Source: Hymenobacter sp. YC55 (GTDB taxonomy: Bacteria; Bacteroidota; Bacteroidia; Cytophagales; Hymenobacteraceae). Taken from it: 64,000 bases of DNA. Both the position numbers and the translations under genes were made by a program. Each line of letters begins with the position of its first letter. Position 1 is the first letter of the stretch. The notes below the pieces were generated by a model that ran no database searches, had not been told where the DNA came from, and saw only the letters and a program-made list of their open reading frames with translations. This document shows, in pieces, positions 8,248 to 16,680 of the stretch. Location: positions 248,001 to 312,000 of the forward strand of contig NZ_JARNTX010000004.1 of the NCBI RefSeq assembly GCF_029433095.1, written 5' to 3'.

Positions 8248-9606
8248 CTATTTCAACGCAAACGTGATGGGAACAGTATAGGAAACGGCTACTTTCTTTC
8301 CGTCTTGGCTTCCCGGTGTCCACTTGCCGGGCAGGTTGCGCACCGCAGTTAAAGCAGCTTCATTTAGCGCCTTGGCTTCTGCTGTTAGTTTTTGAGGAGC
8401 GTTTATGCCTTTTTTTAGCTCAACAGCCTGTACGCTCCCATCCTCAGCCACAATAAAACCAACGAAGGCCTTGCCTTGTAGCTTAGCGTCTTTAGCAGCT
8501 TCAGGATACTGTATGCCTTTACCCAAATCAATCATGAGCTGATTTAACCCACCTGCGTACTCGGGCATTTTCTCTACATACTGATATACTGCTGGCGGCG
8601 GTGGCGGTGGCGCTGGTAAGGCTTTCTCAGTTAAGACCGGCGGTTCTGGTGCTGCCTCACTGTCGGAGGTGGCAGTTGCGGATGCGGGAGCGGTGGAATC
8701 TGGAGCCTGCTCGCAAGCAAAAGTGAAGAGCAGCAGGCCACTTACAGGCAGTAACAGCCACTGCTTCCAGCGGCGGGTGGAACGAGGAGATTGTAGCATG
8801 GCAATACGGGTAAGGGTTTGAGATTGAGTGAATGATTGGGTAAGCGGCAAATGAGGATGCAGCCGGCGCAACGTGAGGCGAGCCAGCAAGGCGGCGTAGA
8901 TAGTAGGTGCCTCCGGGGTGGGCATGGTCTGCAGCACTGTCGAATCGGCAATGTATTCGTGGGTCAGGTCTAGGGCCCGCGGGTAGCAGTGCACAAAAGG
9001 ATTAAACCAGAGCACCGCGCGCACTAGCTCCAGGAGCAGCCGTTCGTGGGTATGGCCCTGCCGCACGTGTACCAGTTCGTGCTGGAGCACTTGGTTGGCT
9101 TCGGCTAGCGTGAGGTTGGCGGTATCGTCCCAGAAAACCAACCGCCCAAAAGAACTGACGGGCAGCTTACCACTGCTTGAAACCAACGTATAGTCTTCTT
9201 GAGTGTCGCGGGGAAGCTGGCGGGTTTGCTGCCACAGGGCCACTAGCTGCCAGCCTAGGCGCCCCAACCACACAAGCACCCCAGCTCCGTACACCAGCGG
9301 CAGCCACGTCCACCAGAGAGTAGAAGCTGCCTGGCTGCTTACGACTACAGTTGGGAGAGTAACCGACGGGGTAAGCAGGGGCGTAGGAGTAGCGTCGGGA
9401 GGAAGCCACCCGCTTAGCAGGGGAGCCGTACCTGCTAGCAGCAACGGCAGCAGTAGCGCCAGCCAGGGCGTGAACAGCAGGAACCGGCGGTTGTAGTGGA
9501 AGAAAGACTCCCGGCGCAGGAGCTGATAGAGCAGCCAGCAGGCGCCTAGGCAAAGCGTGCTTTGCCACATCCAGTTAAGCAGGGCGGCCGTCGTTGGGAA
9601 GAGCAT
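8248..9606 (-). CDS. BlaR1-like M56 metallopeptidase with TonB-type C-terminus
   Basis: This 452-residue membrane protein belongs to the M56 (BlaR1/MecR1) family, sensors that cleave or inactivate a BlaI-type repressor. It has N-terminal membrane helices (LCLGACWLLYQLL, FLLFTPWLALLLPLLLA, LWWTWLPLVYGAGVLVWLG), then the zinc motif HELVH (His176, Glu177, His180) and a downstream HEYIAD that would supply the third ligand. Another hydrophobic segment (LLLPVSGLLLFTFAC) is followed by a Pro-rich linker and a TonB C-terminal-like domain from about residue 350. I chose the ATG at 9606, which overlaps the blaI-like gene by 32 bases; an ATG at 9570 would begin at WMWQ. The domain order differs from staphylococcal BlaR1, which ends in a penicillin-binding sensor, so the signal sensed is unknown. 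Confidence 0.9.
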   Translation of the reverse strand: MLFPTTAALLNWMWQSTLCLGACWLLYQLLRRESFFHYNRRFLLFTPWLALLLPLLLAGTAPLLSGWLPPDATPTPLLTPSVTLPTVVVSSQAASTLWWTWLPLVYGAGVLVWLGRLGWQLVALWQQTRQLPRDTQEDYTLVSSSGKLPVSSFGRLVFWDDTANLTLAEANQVLQHELVHVRQGHTHERLLLELVRAVLWFNPFVHCYPRALDLTHEYIADSTVLQTMPTPEAPTIYAALLARLTLRRLHPHLPLTQSFTQSQTLTRIAMLQSPRSTRRWKQWLLLPVSGLLLFTFACEQAPDSTAPASATATSDSEAAPEPPVLTEKALPAPPPPPPAVYQYVEKMPEYAGGLNQLMIDLGKGIQYPEAAKDAKLQGKAFVGFIVAEDGSVQAVELKKGINAPQKLTAEAKALNEAALTAVRNLPGKWTPGSQDGKKVAVSYTVPITFALK

Positions 9607-9985
9607 CGTCGTCGGGGTTACGGTCTTGCTGCGCATGGCGGAGCAACTCTTCGAGCTGCTTGGCATCGAGGTCTTCTTCCTTGGCGAAAAAAGACACCAG
9701 TCGGCTAAACGAGCCCCCAAAATGACCGCCGAGCAGCTTGCGCAACGAGAAGCGCCGGTAGTCGTCTTGGGCGACCAAGGAGTGGTAGCAGTGCGTGCGC
9801 CCAAAAGCCTCGTGCCCGACGAAGCCTTTTTGCTCTAGAATGCGGATGATGGTTGACACCGTGTTGTAGGCCGGTTGCGGAGCGGGCATTTCGGCTAGCA
9901 CGTCCTTCACGAAAGAAGGACCGCGCTGCCAGAGTACCTGCATCACCTGCTCTTCGGCCCGGGTTAGTTCAGGGAAGTTTTGCAT
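9575..9985 (-). CDS. BlaI/MecI-family transcriptional repressor
   Basis: This 136-residue winged-helix regulator has the family pattern LTRAEEQVMQVLWQRGPSFVKDVLAEM followed by YNTVSTIIRILEQKGFVGHEAFGRTHCYHSLV, the recognition helix and wing of BlaI proteins. The C-terminal dimerisation part (LRKLLGGHFGGSFSRLVSFFAKEEDL) is also present. In the family, the dimer binds a dyad operator and is removed when the partner M56 protease cleaves it. The M56 gene follows directly with a short overlap, and a perfect dyad sits 26 bases upstream of this gene's ATG, so autoregulation is likely. Confidence 0.93.
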   Translation of the reverse strand: MQNFPELTRAEEQVMQVLWQRGPSFVKDVLAEMPAPQPAYNTVSTIIRILEQKGFVGHEAFGRTHCYHSLVAQDDYRRFSLRKLLGGHFGGSFSRLVSFFAKEEDLDAKQLEELLRHAQQDRNPDDDALPNDGRPA

Positions 9986-10010
9986 AAGCGAGGGGTTAGT
10001 GAATTGAATG

Positions 10011-10032
10011 TATAACTAAAATATTAGTTATA
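10011..10032. promoter_or_regulatory. Probable BlaI operator (perfect dyad)
   Basis: The palindrome TATAACTAA-AATA-TTAGTTATA has perfect 9-base arms and a second half-site (ACTAAT) adjacent at 10034. It lies just upstream of the BlaI-like gene. BlaI-family operators are AT-rich dyads of this kind. On the minus strand a TTG and a TATACATT lie on either side, so binding would block a possible promoter. Confidence 0.7.
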
Positions 10033-10223
10033 CAACTAATTTTTTAGGTAAATCTGAAAGTAGTTGAAAATGAAGCGCTACGTTATAGTCGGGCATAGCA
10101 GAAGTAGCAGTATTCAGCTATCCATTGGTAGCAGGGCAAGAGAGTTGAATTTGCGGCCGGTTAGGGGAAATCTTTTGGCCTGGGTGGTGTTGTGAGAGTG
10201 ATAGTTAACTCTAAGCTTCCACC

Positions 10224-11432
10224 GTGTTTTTGAAAAAATTTGATTTACGCCGGCTGCGCCTCACGCTGATGCTGTGGGCCGGTCTGGGCGTAGCAGCTGG
10301 CAGCAGTTGCTCGAAAGAGACGTCACCGCAGCCCGAAGCGCCGGCTGCCGTCGAAACGCACTTACTTAACAGCACTCTCATCGGGGAGTACAGCCCCGCC
10401 GCACTAGCCAGCCGAGTACCGGGCATGCCATTGGTTGGGGCACTGGTGCGCTACCCCATCCGCGTGTATAAACTGACCTACACCACTCAAAACACCGACG
10501 GCCAGAAGGTTACGGCTTCGGGTGCATTGCTGGTGCCCGTAACCACGCAAGCGTTGCCGCTGCTTAGCTACCAGCACGGCACCATCAGCCCCGAGGGCGA
10601 AGACCGGGCGCCATCGTACTACAGCGCTAGCAGCGAAGTGTACTCGGCCGTATCGCTGCTGGCTTCCACCGGCTACATCGTGTCGGCTCCCGACTATATT
10701 GGTTACGGAGCTGCCAAGAACTTGCCGCACCCCTACGAGCATGCCGCTTCCCTGGCCTCGACGTCGTTGGATATGATGCGCGCCGCCAAGGAGTTTTGCG
10801 AGAAGCAGAAGGTAGCCCTCAACAAGAAAAACTACTTGCTCGGGTATTCGGAGGGTGGCTACGCCACTATGGCGCTGCACAAGCTGATCGAAGAGAAGTA
10901 TCCGACCGAATTTGCCGTAACGGCCAGTGCCCCAGGTGCCGGTGCATACCACAAAACCGCCTTTGCCAACTACATCCTGAGCTCCGACCAGAAGCTTAGT
11001 TTCCTGAGTTCGTATGTGTGGGTACTTGATACCTACAACCGGGTGTACAATATCAACCGGGCGCCGAACTATTATTTCAATCAGCCTTGGGCGACGCAGT
11101 TGCAAGCCAACCCCTTTGGCGACGTGCCCGAGAAGCCTGCTGAGCTATTCACCAGCACCTTCCGGACCAGCATCCTCAACAAAACGGATGCTCCCATGAC
11201 CGCCGCTTTCCAGGACAACGACATCTACGATTGGAAGCCGAAAGCCCCGCTGGCCCTCTTCCACGGTACCGCCGACGACTACGTGCCGTACTTCAACTCC
11301 GAAGATGCCTACAAGGCCATGCGCGCCCGCGGCGCTACCCAAGTGTCGTTGCACCCCATCCAGGGCGGCAACCACTTCACTTCGGTCACGCAGTATACGC
11401 TTGAAGCCCTCGGCTTTATCTCGCAGTACTAA
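10224..11432 (+). CDS. Secreted alpha/beta hydrolase (lipase/esterase)
   Basis: This 402-residue secreted esterase-like protein has an N-terminal signal with Cys29 (AAGSSCSK), possibly lipid-modified although the lipobox is weak. The alpha/beta-hydrolase marks are an oxyanion-type LLSYQHGT at 113-120, the nucleophile elbow GYSEGG (Ser209), an acid in FHGTADDYVPY (Asp351 or Asp352) and the histidine in GGNHF (His384). The pattern resembles secretory lipases and related prolyl-peptidase-like enzymes; the substrate is unknown. The start must be the GTG at 10224 or the TTG at 10230, because TAA lies in frame at 10212. It stands alone on the plus strand and ends at a terminator shared with convergent genes. 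Confidence 0.85.
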   Translation: MFLKKFDLRRLRLTLMLWAGLGVAAGSSCSKETSPQPEAPAAVETHLLNSTLIGEYSPAALASRVPGMPLVGALVRYPIRVYKLTYTTQNTDGQKVTASGALLVPVTTQALPLLSYQHGTISPEGEDRAPSYYSASSEVYSAVSLLASTGYIVSAPDYIGYGAAKNLPHPYEHAASLASTSLDMMRAAKEFCEKQKVALNKKNYLLGYSEGGYATMALHKLIEEKYPTEFAVTASAPGAGAYHKTAFANYILSSDQKLSFLSSYVWVLDTYNRVYNINRAPNYYFNQPWATQLQANPFGDVPEKPAELFTSTFRTSILNKTDAPMTAAFQDNDIYDWKPKAPLALFHGTADDYVPYFNSEDAYKAMRARGATQVSLHPIQGGNHFTSVTQYTLEALGFISQY

Positions 11433-11521
11433 GCCAAGCGCAGTCGAAGTATCTTACTTGAAAGATTCTATAGAAGGGGTTTACCATTCGAGCGAGATGC
11501 TTCGGCTGCGTTCAGCATGGC
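11433..11521. repeat. Degraded copy of the palindromic repeat family A
   Basis: A unit at 11492-11521 (gcgagatgcttcggctgcgt then tcagcatggc) matches units at 17807-17836 and 37546-37575. A worn half in opposite orientation (gcgcagtcgaagtatctt) lies near 11440, so this is a decayed inverted pair. The preceding ggggtttacca is also shared with the 37.5-kb copy. Confidence 0.7.
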
Positions 11522-11597
11522 CGTTCTTCTTGGTTACTTGCTCAGATAAACTTCTACTTCAGGCTAAGGCATCCATAAAAGTCATGACTAGTAACAG

Positions 11598-11633
11598 AAA
11601 GCAGCGCGAGGCTCCGGCTCCGCGCTGCTTTTT
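11598..11633 (+). terminator. Rho-independent terminator
   Basis: An 11-base perfect stem (AAAGCAGCGCG/CGCGCTGCTTT) is followed by a T run, 165 bases after the esterase stop. It lies between convergent genes; the A run on the left is short, so it is stronger for the plus strand. Confidence 0.8.
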
Positions 11634-11657
11634 GTTTAGGCAAACTAAGCAACAGCT

Positions 11658-12020
11658 TTACCTAGCCGTTGCGGATGCCGTTGGGGCTACGGCCTGCCGG
11701 AGCCAGGTGCCAGCCAGTGCTGCCAAGCCACCTACTAGGCCGCCTATTACCGCCGTCAGGAGTACTAGCAGCCAGCTTTGACCACCAAGGGGTAGAAGCT
11801 GCGCTACCCGGTGGGCCAGCAGGCCTTCGTTGCGCACGCTCAGCCAGCTAGCCAGTAGCAGCCAGCCCAGCCCTATACCCAAGAAGCCAGCTACAAACGA
11901 CCGGCCGCCTGACACGCCCCGCCAAGCGGCCAGCACCAAGCACAAGGGCGTTATCACCCAACAAGGCAGGAAAAGCTGCGCGACGAAAGCAAGCACCAAA
12001 ATCAGCAGAAAGAGCAGCAT
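11658..12020 (-). CDS. Small integral membrane protein, unknown function
   Basis: This 120-residue protein is almost entirely hydrophobic, with about four predicted membrane segments (LLFLLILVLAFVAQLFLPCWVITPLCLVLAA, FVAGFLGIGLGWLLLASWL, WLLVLLTAVIGGLVGGLAALAG). I chose the ATG at 12020; the longer frame begins inside the upstream acylase gene and lacks plausible sequence. It begins 16 bases after the penicillin-acylase-family gene ends, so the two are probably co-transcribed. I do not recognise a functional family. Confidence 0.7.
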   Translation of the reverse strand: MLLFLLILVLAFVAQLFLPCWVITPLCLVLAAWRGVSGGRSFVAGFLGIGLGWLLLASWLSVRNEGLLAHRVAQLLPLGGQSWLLVLLTAVIGGLVGGLAALAGTWLRQAVAPTASATAR

Positions 12021-12036
12021 AGAGGTAGATGAAAAG

Positions 12037-14502
12037 CTAGTTCGATAATGTCCAGGCGGCGCGTACACGTGGGTTCGGCTCCGCAGCACTGCGCAAAAAC
12101 ACCAGTTCATTGAGCTTACCTACGCGCCAGGTTTCCAGCATATCGTCGTAGGCCGTTGAGCCGGGGTTGCCGCTTTGGCCGCCCGGAAATATGCCGTAAG
12201 CATGCACTTGCGGCCCTAACGCCACCACCATGCGCCACGAGGGGCCGGTGCGCTCGGTCGTAGCATTCACGATACCCGCCCCGCCGCCGCAGTCCAAGTC
12301 CATGTGGCCGAAGCCGGGTATCTGAAGCATGTGCAGAATGTCGGTGCTCTTCTGGTTTTTCCAAGCCCACTTAGCGCCGATGGAGCCATACTTCCGGGTC
12401 AGCGAGTCGGTAGCGAAGCGCAGGCTCTGGCGCACGAGCTGCGGCAGGGTTTCGCGCTGCGGTGTGCGACGGTCATCGATCCAGCGGCTGTTCTCTTCCC
12501 GCAAGATGAGGATTTTGCTTCGGTCGCGGGCCGGAACGCGCATTTCCAAGCCGGTGGCTTTCAACCCGAAATCATCTGCCCAGATTCGCTTGATTAAGTT
12601 GGCGTACCACAATTCGTAGACGCTAGGGGCTAGCGCATCGGCCGCGTACTGATAGTTCCAGCGGCGCATTTCGGCTAGCACGCTGGCCTCGGGCGAGGAG
12701 GCCGTTACCAGCGTATCGCCGTTGGCGGGACCAGCTACCAGCTCCAGGAGCCGGGGTAGCAGTAGCTGGGCCGTTACGTTGAGGTTGTCGTTTTGCAGCA
12801 TCCGCAAACTGTCCGGCGTGGCCTGGCTCATGCGGGTCAGGCGCTCGTTGATGCGGTGGGCCCGGTCGTAGCTGCCGTCGCCGTAGTTCCAGTTCAGGTA
12901 GTAGGGGTAGTCAGGGCCCGTAGAAAACTGGTTGGCCGAGGCCACAAACTGGCGCGGCGGGTTCTTGACGTGCGGGTTCTGGGCGGCCGGAATCCAACCC
13001 TGCCAGTCGTAGGCCGGGTCGGTGCCATCGAGAATAAACTTGCCTTGGTCGCGCCACTTCAGCGGAAAGCGGCCGTTGGGCCAAATGGCAATATCCTTGT
13101 CGGTACTGGCAAAAATAAAGTTCTGGGCGGGCGTGCCGTAGGTGCTCAGGGCCACGGTGTAGTCTTGGTAGTTCTGGGCGCGGTTGAGGCGGTAGAACGC
13201 CTGGAACTCGTTGGCCGCGTCGTGGGCGGTCCAACGCATGGCGTGGGCAATGGGCGTCTGGGCCAGAAAAGGCTTTTCCGGCTGGTCGTACACAATGGGG
13301 CCGTGGTGGGTGTACAGCACCGTATCGAGGCGGTCGGGCTGCCCGCGCACCTTGATGCGCTCTACTACCCGGCGCACCGGCTTCCAGCGGTTATCGTGCC
13401 AGTACTCGCGTTGGCTGCTATCCCGGAACTTGAGTTGGTACCAGTCCATCACATCGGCCCCCACGTTGGTGACGCCCCAGGCTACCTGCTCGTTGAAGCC
13501 GATAATGGTAAACGGCACTCCTGGAATACTTACGCCGTACACGTTTACGCCGGGCGCCGCCAGCTGCACCTGATACCAGATACTAGGCAAGTTGAGTTGC
13601 AAGTGCGGGTCGTTGGCCAGCAGCGGAAAGCCCGTAGCCGACTTCGCCCCGCTCACCGCAAAGTTGTTGGAGCCCAGTTCCGGGTCGGGCTCATTCTGCG
13701 GCACCTTCCCCGACATGGTTGCCGCGAAGCCAGGCGGTGTGGCCGGCACCGGCAGCGGTTTAAAATCGAGCGGCGTGCCCACCGGTACAATAGGTTCTTC
13801 CTGCACCGGGTAGTCCGGGAATAAGTCTTTAACGACAGCCGGACCGTACTTGGCCAACGCGTTGCTCATGCGCAAGTCGTCGGAGCGGCCGCTCAAATCA
13901 AAGGCCATGTACTTTAAAATCAACGCGCATTTCAGCGGCTCCCAAGGCTCGGGCGCGTAGTCGAGTAGCTTGTACTCGAAGGGCATGGTTTTCGGTGTCA
14001 GCGTGTTGATGTAGGCGTTCACCCCGTCGGAGTACGACGTTAGCACGAGGTGAGTTACCGGGTTGGCCATGGCTGAATCCAGCGACTTTTGCGCCCCGAA
14101 CGGCAAACCCATACGCCGGAAAAACCGGTCGGTTTCCAAGCGGGCAGGGCCTACTATTTCGGCTAGCCGCCCGGCCGCTACGTGGGTAATGAAATCCATC
14201 TGCCAGAGCCGGTCCTGCGCCGTGAGGTAGCCCTGGGCGTAGTACAGGTCGTGGTCGTTCTGGGCGAAGATGTGCGGCACGCGCTGGTCGTCGAAGCGCA
14301 CTTGCACGGGCTGTTGCAGGCCGGGCAGTTGCAGGGTCTGCTGAGTTGGCAGCGCATCGGCGGTTTCGCCGTTCTGCCAGAATCCCCGGAAAGGGCTTAA
14401 AAACTTGCCGAATGGCGGCACGTCGCCGTGCTTGGTATTGAGGGCCCAAGTCAGAACACCGGCAACAAGTAGGGCCAACAGCGCCCGAACGTAGCGTAGC
14501 AT
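12037..14502 (-). CDS. Penicillin acylase family protein (Ntn hydrolase)
   Basis: This 821-residue precursor belongs to the penicillin/acyl-homoserine-lactone acylase family, periplasmic amidases that mature by self-cleavage. Features in order are an N-terminal membrane or signal helix (YVRALLALLVAGVLTWAL), the alpha-chain motifs VPHIFAQNDHDLYYAQGY and RLWQMDFITHVAAGRLAEI, a spacer, and the beta-chain start GSNNFAVSG. The Ser at about residue 278 is the expected nucleophile exposed by processing. GFNEQVAWGVTNVGADVMDWY follows, and the conserved PGGQSGNPGSTAYDD lies near the C-terminus. The ATG at 14502 directly precedes the hydrophobic helix. The natural substrate is unknown; related enzymes hydrolyse beta-lactam side chains or quorum-sensing lactones. 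Confidence 0.93.
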   Translation of the reverse strand: MLRYVRALLALLVAGVLTWALNTKHGDVPPFGKFLSPFRGFWQNGETADALPTQQTLQLPGLQQPVQVRFDDQRVPHIFAQNDHDLYYAQGYLTAQDRLWQMDFITHVAAGRLAEIVGPARLETDRFFRRMGLPFGAQKSLDSAMANPVTHLVLTSYSDGVNAYINTLTPKTMPFEYKLLDYAPEPWEPLKCALILKYMAFDLSGRSDDLRMSNALAKYGPAVVKDLFPDYPVQEEPIVPVGTPLDFKPLPVPATPPGFAATMSGKVPQNEPDPELGSNNFAVSGAKSATGFPLLANDPHLQLNLPSIWYQVQLAAPGVNVYGVSIPGVPFTIIGFNEQVAWGVTNVGADVMDWYQLKFRDSSQREYWHDNRWKPVRRVVERIKVRGQPDRLDTVLYTHHGPIVYDQPEKPFLAQTPIAHAMRWTAHDAANEFQAFYRLNRAQNYQDYTVALSTYGTPAQNFIFASTDKDIAIWPNGRFPLKWRDQGKFILDGTDPAYDWQGWIPAAQNPHVKNPPRQFVASANQFSTGPDYPYYLNWNYGDGSYDRAHRINERLTRMSQATPDSLRMLQNDNLNVTAQLLLPRLLELVAGPANGDTLVTASSPEASVLAEMRRWNYQYAADALAPSVYELWYANLIKRIWADDFGLKATGLEMRVPARDRSKILILREENSRWIDDRRTPQRETLPQLVRQSLRFATDSLTRKYGSIGAKWAWKNQKSTDILHMLQIPGFGHMDLDCGGGAGIVNATTERTGPSWRMVVALGPQVHAYGIFPGGQSGNPGSTAYDDMLETWRVGKLNELVFLRSAAEPNPRVRAAWTLSN

Positions 14503-14550
14503 AGATTCAAGCAGAAATGATTGGTCCGCCCCACAACATCCGACAAAAAA

Positions 14551-14587
14551 ACGCGGCACGCAAACCAGCTAAGGTTGCGTGCCGCGT
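14551..14587 (-). terminator. Rho-independent terminator (minus strand)
   Basis: Arms ACGCGGCACGCAAACC and GGTTGCGTGCCGCGT pair with one bulged base; on the minus strand the stem is followed by seven Ts (A run at 14545-14551). It ends the transcript of the beta-barrel gene at 14607-15215. Confidence 0.8.
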
Positions 14588-14606
14588 CTAATGTGATTAG
14601 TGCTGC

Positions 14607-15215
14607 TTACTGACCTGTAGAAGTTGTGGACAGCTTGGAAGGCAGGAAGACGGAGAAGCCTGCTGATATGTCTAATGAGCCATTACTTTGCTGACGATTA
14701 GAATCATAACGGTTATAACCGGCTATTACTTCTAAAGCGGCACCGGGTGTTAAGAAATAATTGTAACCTAGAGCTCCGCCATAAGTGAAATAATGACCAT
14801 TGTCGCGCTCGATAGTGGGCGACATTACAGAATTTTCTGACTTATAATAGTAGTTGACCCTTGAGACCCCACCACCTAATTGACCGAAAAAACGGTGTGC
14901 GTTAGAGCCTACGAAGTAGTAGCGAACATAAGGGACAAGGCCATAGCTTATATTGCGGTTGACAGTTTCTCCAGATCCTCTTTTTTCGTGACTTCGACCA
15001 TAAATTAACGGTAAGCTACTCCCTATTAATAAATTATCTGCCACAAATATGCCTACTGACGGAGTTAGTGTTGCTCCTATATTAGTTACATCATTAATAT
15101 CCTGGTAGGTAATATTGCCAATATTTGCGCCTAAGTATTTAGCGCCCTTTTCGGTTTGAGCCATAGCAGATGCAGATAGAGCACAGGCTATCCCTAACAG
15201 TAATAACTTTTTCAT
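14607..15215 (-). CDS. Outer membrane beta-barrel protein (porin-like, OmpA-type barrel)
   Basis: This 202-residue exported protein has a clean signal peptide (MKKLLLLGIACALSASAMAQ). The mature part is built from alternating amphipathic strands rich in Tyr, Gly and Asn, such as LVPYVRYYFVG, FFGQLGGGVSRVNYYY, HYFTYGGALGYNYFL and AALEVIAGYNRYD. This is typical of small eight-stranded outer membrane barrels common in Bacteroidota. It begins at the ATG at 15215 and is flanked by terminators on both sides, so it is a single-gene unit. Its base composition is more AT-rich than its neighbours. The function is unknown beyond the outer membrane location. Confidence 0.8.
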   Translation of the reverse strand: MKKLLLLGIACALSASAMAQTEKGAKYLGANIGNITYQDINDVTNIGATLTPSVGIFVADNLLIGSSLPLIYGRSHEKRGSGETVNRNISYGLVPYVRYYFVGSNAHRFFGQLGGGVSRVNYYYKSENSVMSPTIERDNGHYFTYGGALGYNYFLTPGAALEVIAGYNRYDSNRQQSNGSLDISAGFSVFLPSKLSTTSTGQ

Positions 15216-15283
15216 GTGATAGTAAAGTGGGTGAATTGTTGAACCGGGGCAGCCAACTCAACAATCAGGCCAGGGCTATATAC

Positions 15284-15317
15284 AAAAAGCCGTCAGCACG
15301 AGGTGCTGACGGCTTTT
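15284..15317 (-). terminator. Bidirectional-looking terminator
   Basis: A 15-base perfect stem (AAAAGCCGTCAGCAC/GTGCTGACGGCTTTT) with a 3-base loop carries an A run left and a T run right. It lies 22 bases beyond the stop of the RlpA-like gene and would end that minus-strand transcript. Confidence 0.85.
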
Positions 15318-15339
15318 ATGCGAAGTAGCGTACGAGTTA

Positions 15340-16167
15340 CTACAGATTTTCGCCCTGACGTACCATGCCCACTACGCCTACTTTAACGAGGCGTTGGCAA
15401 ACGGCCTTAGCTTCTGCTGGCGTAGCAAAGCGCCCTACTACCACACGGTTCAGCGTCTTACCGTCCGGGGTGTTGGTGGCTACGGTTGTAACCAACAGTT
15501 TGGGGTCGAGACTTTGGATTCGGTTCATCATAGCCTGTGCGTTGCGGACATCACCAAAGGTGCCGGCCTGTACCACATAAGTAGCGGCAGGTTCGGGAAG
15601 AACAGCTATGTCGTCGGCCTCGGTAGCGCCGGTGCGGATGTCGGTGTGGTAGCCTGCTTCGGTTGCAATGGTAGGATCATCGACCAGTAGTGCCAAGTCG
15701 GCGGGTGCATCAGTAGGACCTAGGGGCGTGTCGTCGGGGACTATTTCCGCCAGCACCGATACAGCGCCGTGGTCTACTATGCCTAGGGGGCGAGCCGCAA
15801 TTTCGGAAAGGTCGAGGATGCGCTGGTGCCGAAAGGGGCCCCGGTCGGAAACCCGAACTACCACCGAAGCCTGCGTTTCAGGGTTGGTAACGCGCAGCTT
15901 GGTGCCGAAGGGCAGCGTCTTGTGGGCACAAGTAAACTTGTTGCGGTCGAACCGCTCACCGCTGCTCGTGCGCATGCCCTGGTGGTCTCTTCCGTACCAG
16001 GAGGCGCGGCCCCGAAGCACTGCTGCACGCCGAGCGGCAAGGGTGGGATTCTTATCATCCTCGAAGCCGGGACGCATAGCATGTGCTTCCGGGGCGGAAA
16101 GGGATAGAACTAAAAAGTACAAAACCGCTAGTAAGCTCGAAGCACTCAGTCGTAAGGTCAAATTCAT
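15340..16167 (-). CDS. RlpA-family septal ring protein with SPOR domain
   Basis: This 275-residue exported protein combines an RlpA-like double-psi beta-barrel with a C-terminal SPOR domain. The barrel (about residues 55-145) shows GRASWYG, RTSSGERFDRNKFTCAHKTL, PFGTKLRVTN, VVVRVSDRGPF and RILDLSEIAARPLG, the conserved core of RlpA lytic transglycosylases. The SPOR part (about 198-275) reads TYVVQAGTFGDVRNAQAMM through VVVGRFATPAEAKAVC and would bind denuded glycan at the division septum. A signal peptide is present, without a clear lipobox. The ATG at 16167 starts directly before the signal; the upstream extension MFCSHHSVS is unlikely. In the family, the protein trims peptidoglycan at the septum or binds there. 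Confidence 0.9.
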   Translation of the reverse strand: MNLTLRLSASSLLAVLYFLVLSLSAPEAHAMRPGFEDDKNPTLAARRAAVLRGRASWYGRDHQGMRTSSGERFDRNKFTCAHKTLPFGTKLRVTNPETQASVVVRVSDRGPFRHQRILDLSEIAARPLGIVDHGAVSVLAEIVPDDTPLGPTDAPADLALLVDDPTIATEAGYHTDIRTGATEADDIAVLPEPAATYVVQAGTFGDVRNAQAMMNRIQSLDPKLLVTTVATNTPDGKTLNRVVVGRFATPAEAKAVCQRLVKVGVVGMVRQGENL

Positions 16168-16680
16168 CGATACGCTGTGATGTGAACAAAACAAATCTAG
16201 CAGGGTCTTTCAAACTAGCACCATCCGGGATAGTAGAGTAGCCTTGGTGAGCCTATAATAATTGTGCATTTTTAATAAAATTTGCATTTAACTTATTAGA
16301 TGGAACAACGGCTAATGTGGGTTTGTGTTTACCTAAGCCGTGTTTTGCACTATTGACGGAGACTAGGATTGCTTTCTAAGAAATAAGATTATCTGCCGGT
16401 GAAAAAAATTCTGACGGCCAATCAATTTCATGGTTTCAAGCTGTTTGCATAAGTCACGGAATTTTCATAAGGATAGTAGAAGCAGCCTTCGTGAGCCAAC
16501 AGATGAGCTATCCAAAAACTGTTGGTCCTAGCTCGGCCGTTAGCAGGCAGGGGAGTAGCTTATCAGCTTGTTTGTTTTACTAGGGCACGACGCATCTTAG
16601 TGGGCTGTATAAGCCAGCATTCGTATAGCCTTTTGCGCGGCCTTGCTAGCCTGCCAGTTCATTTCGCCGTAATTTGCTGT
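16168..16680. other. AT-rich intergenic region
   Basis: These 513 bases separate the divergent RlpA-like and DUF72 genes. The middle (16250-16480) is clearly more AT-rich than the flanks. No supported gene is present; the open frame from 16522 is only an in-frame extension of the DUF72 gene. A TAGATTTG on the minus strand (16192-16199) resembles a Bacteroidota -7 box for the RlpA gene, but lacks a well-spaced TTG. Confidence 0.5.

Noticed and set aside
9607..9804. TTG start at 9804 giving the M56 protein 66 extra N-terminal residues
   Set aside because: The extra residues are Ser/Lys/Thr-rich, overlap the blaI-like gene by 230 bases, and do not resemble an M56 N-terminus.
12793..13824. Long plus-strand frame (343 codons) opposite the penicillin-acylase gene
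   Set aside because: It mirrors a GC-rich gene on the other strand, has low-complexity Val/Gly/Arg composition and no domain.
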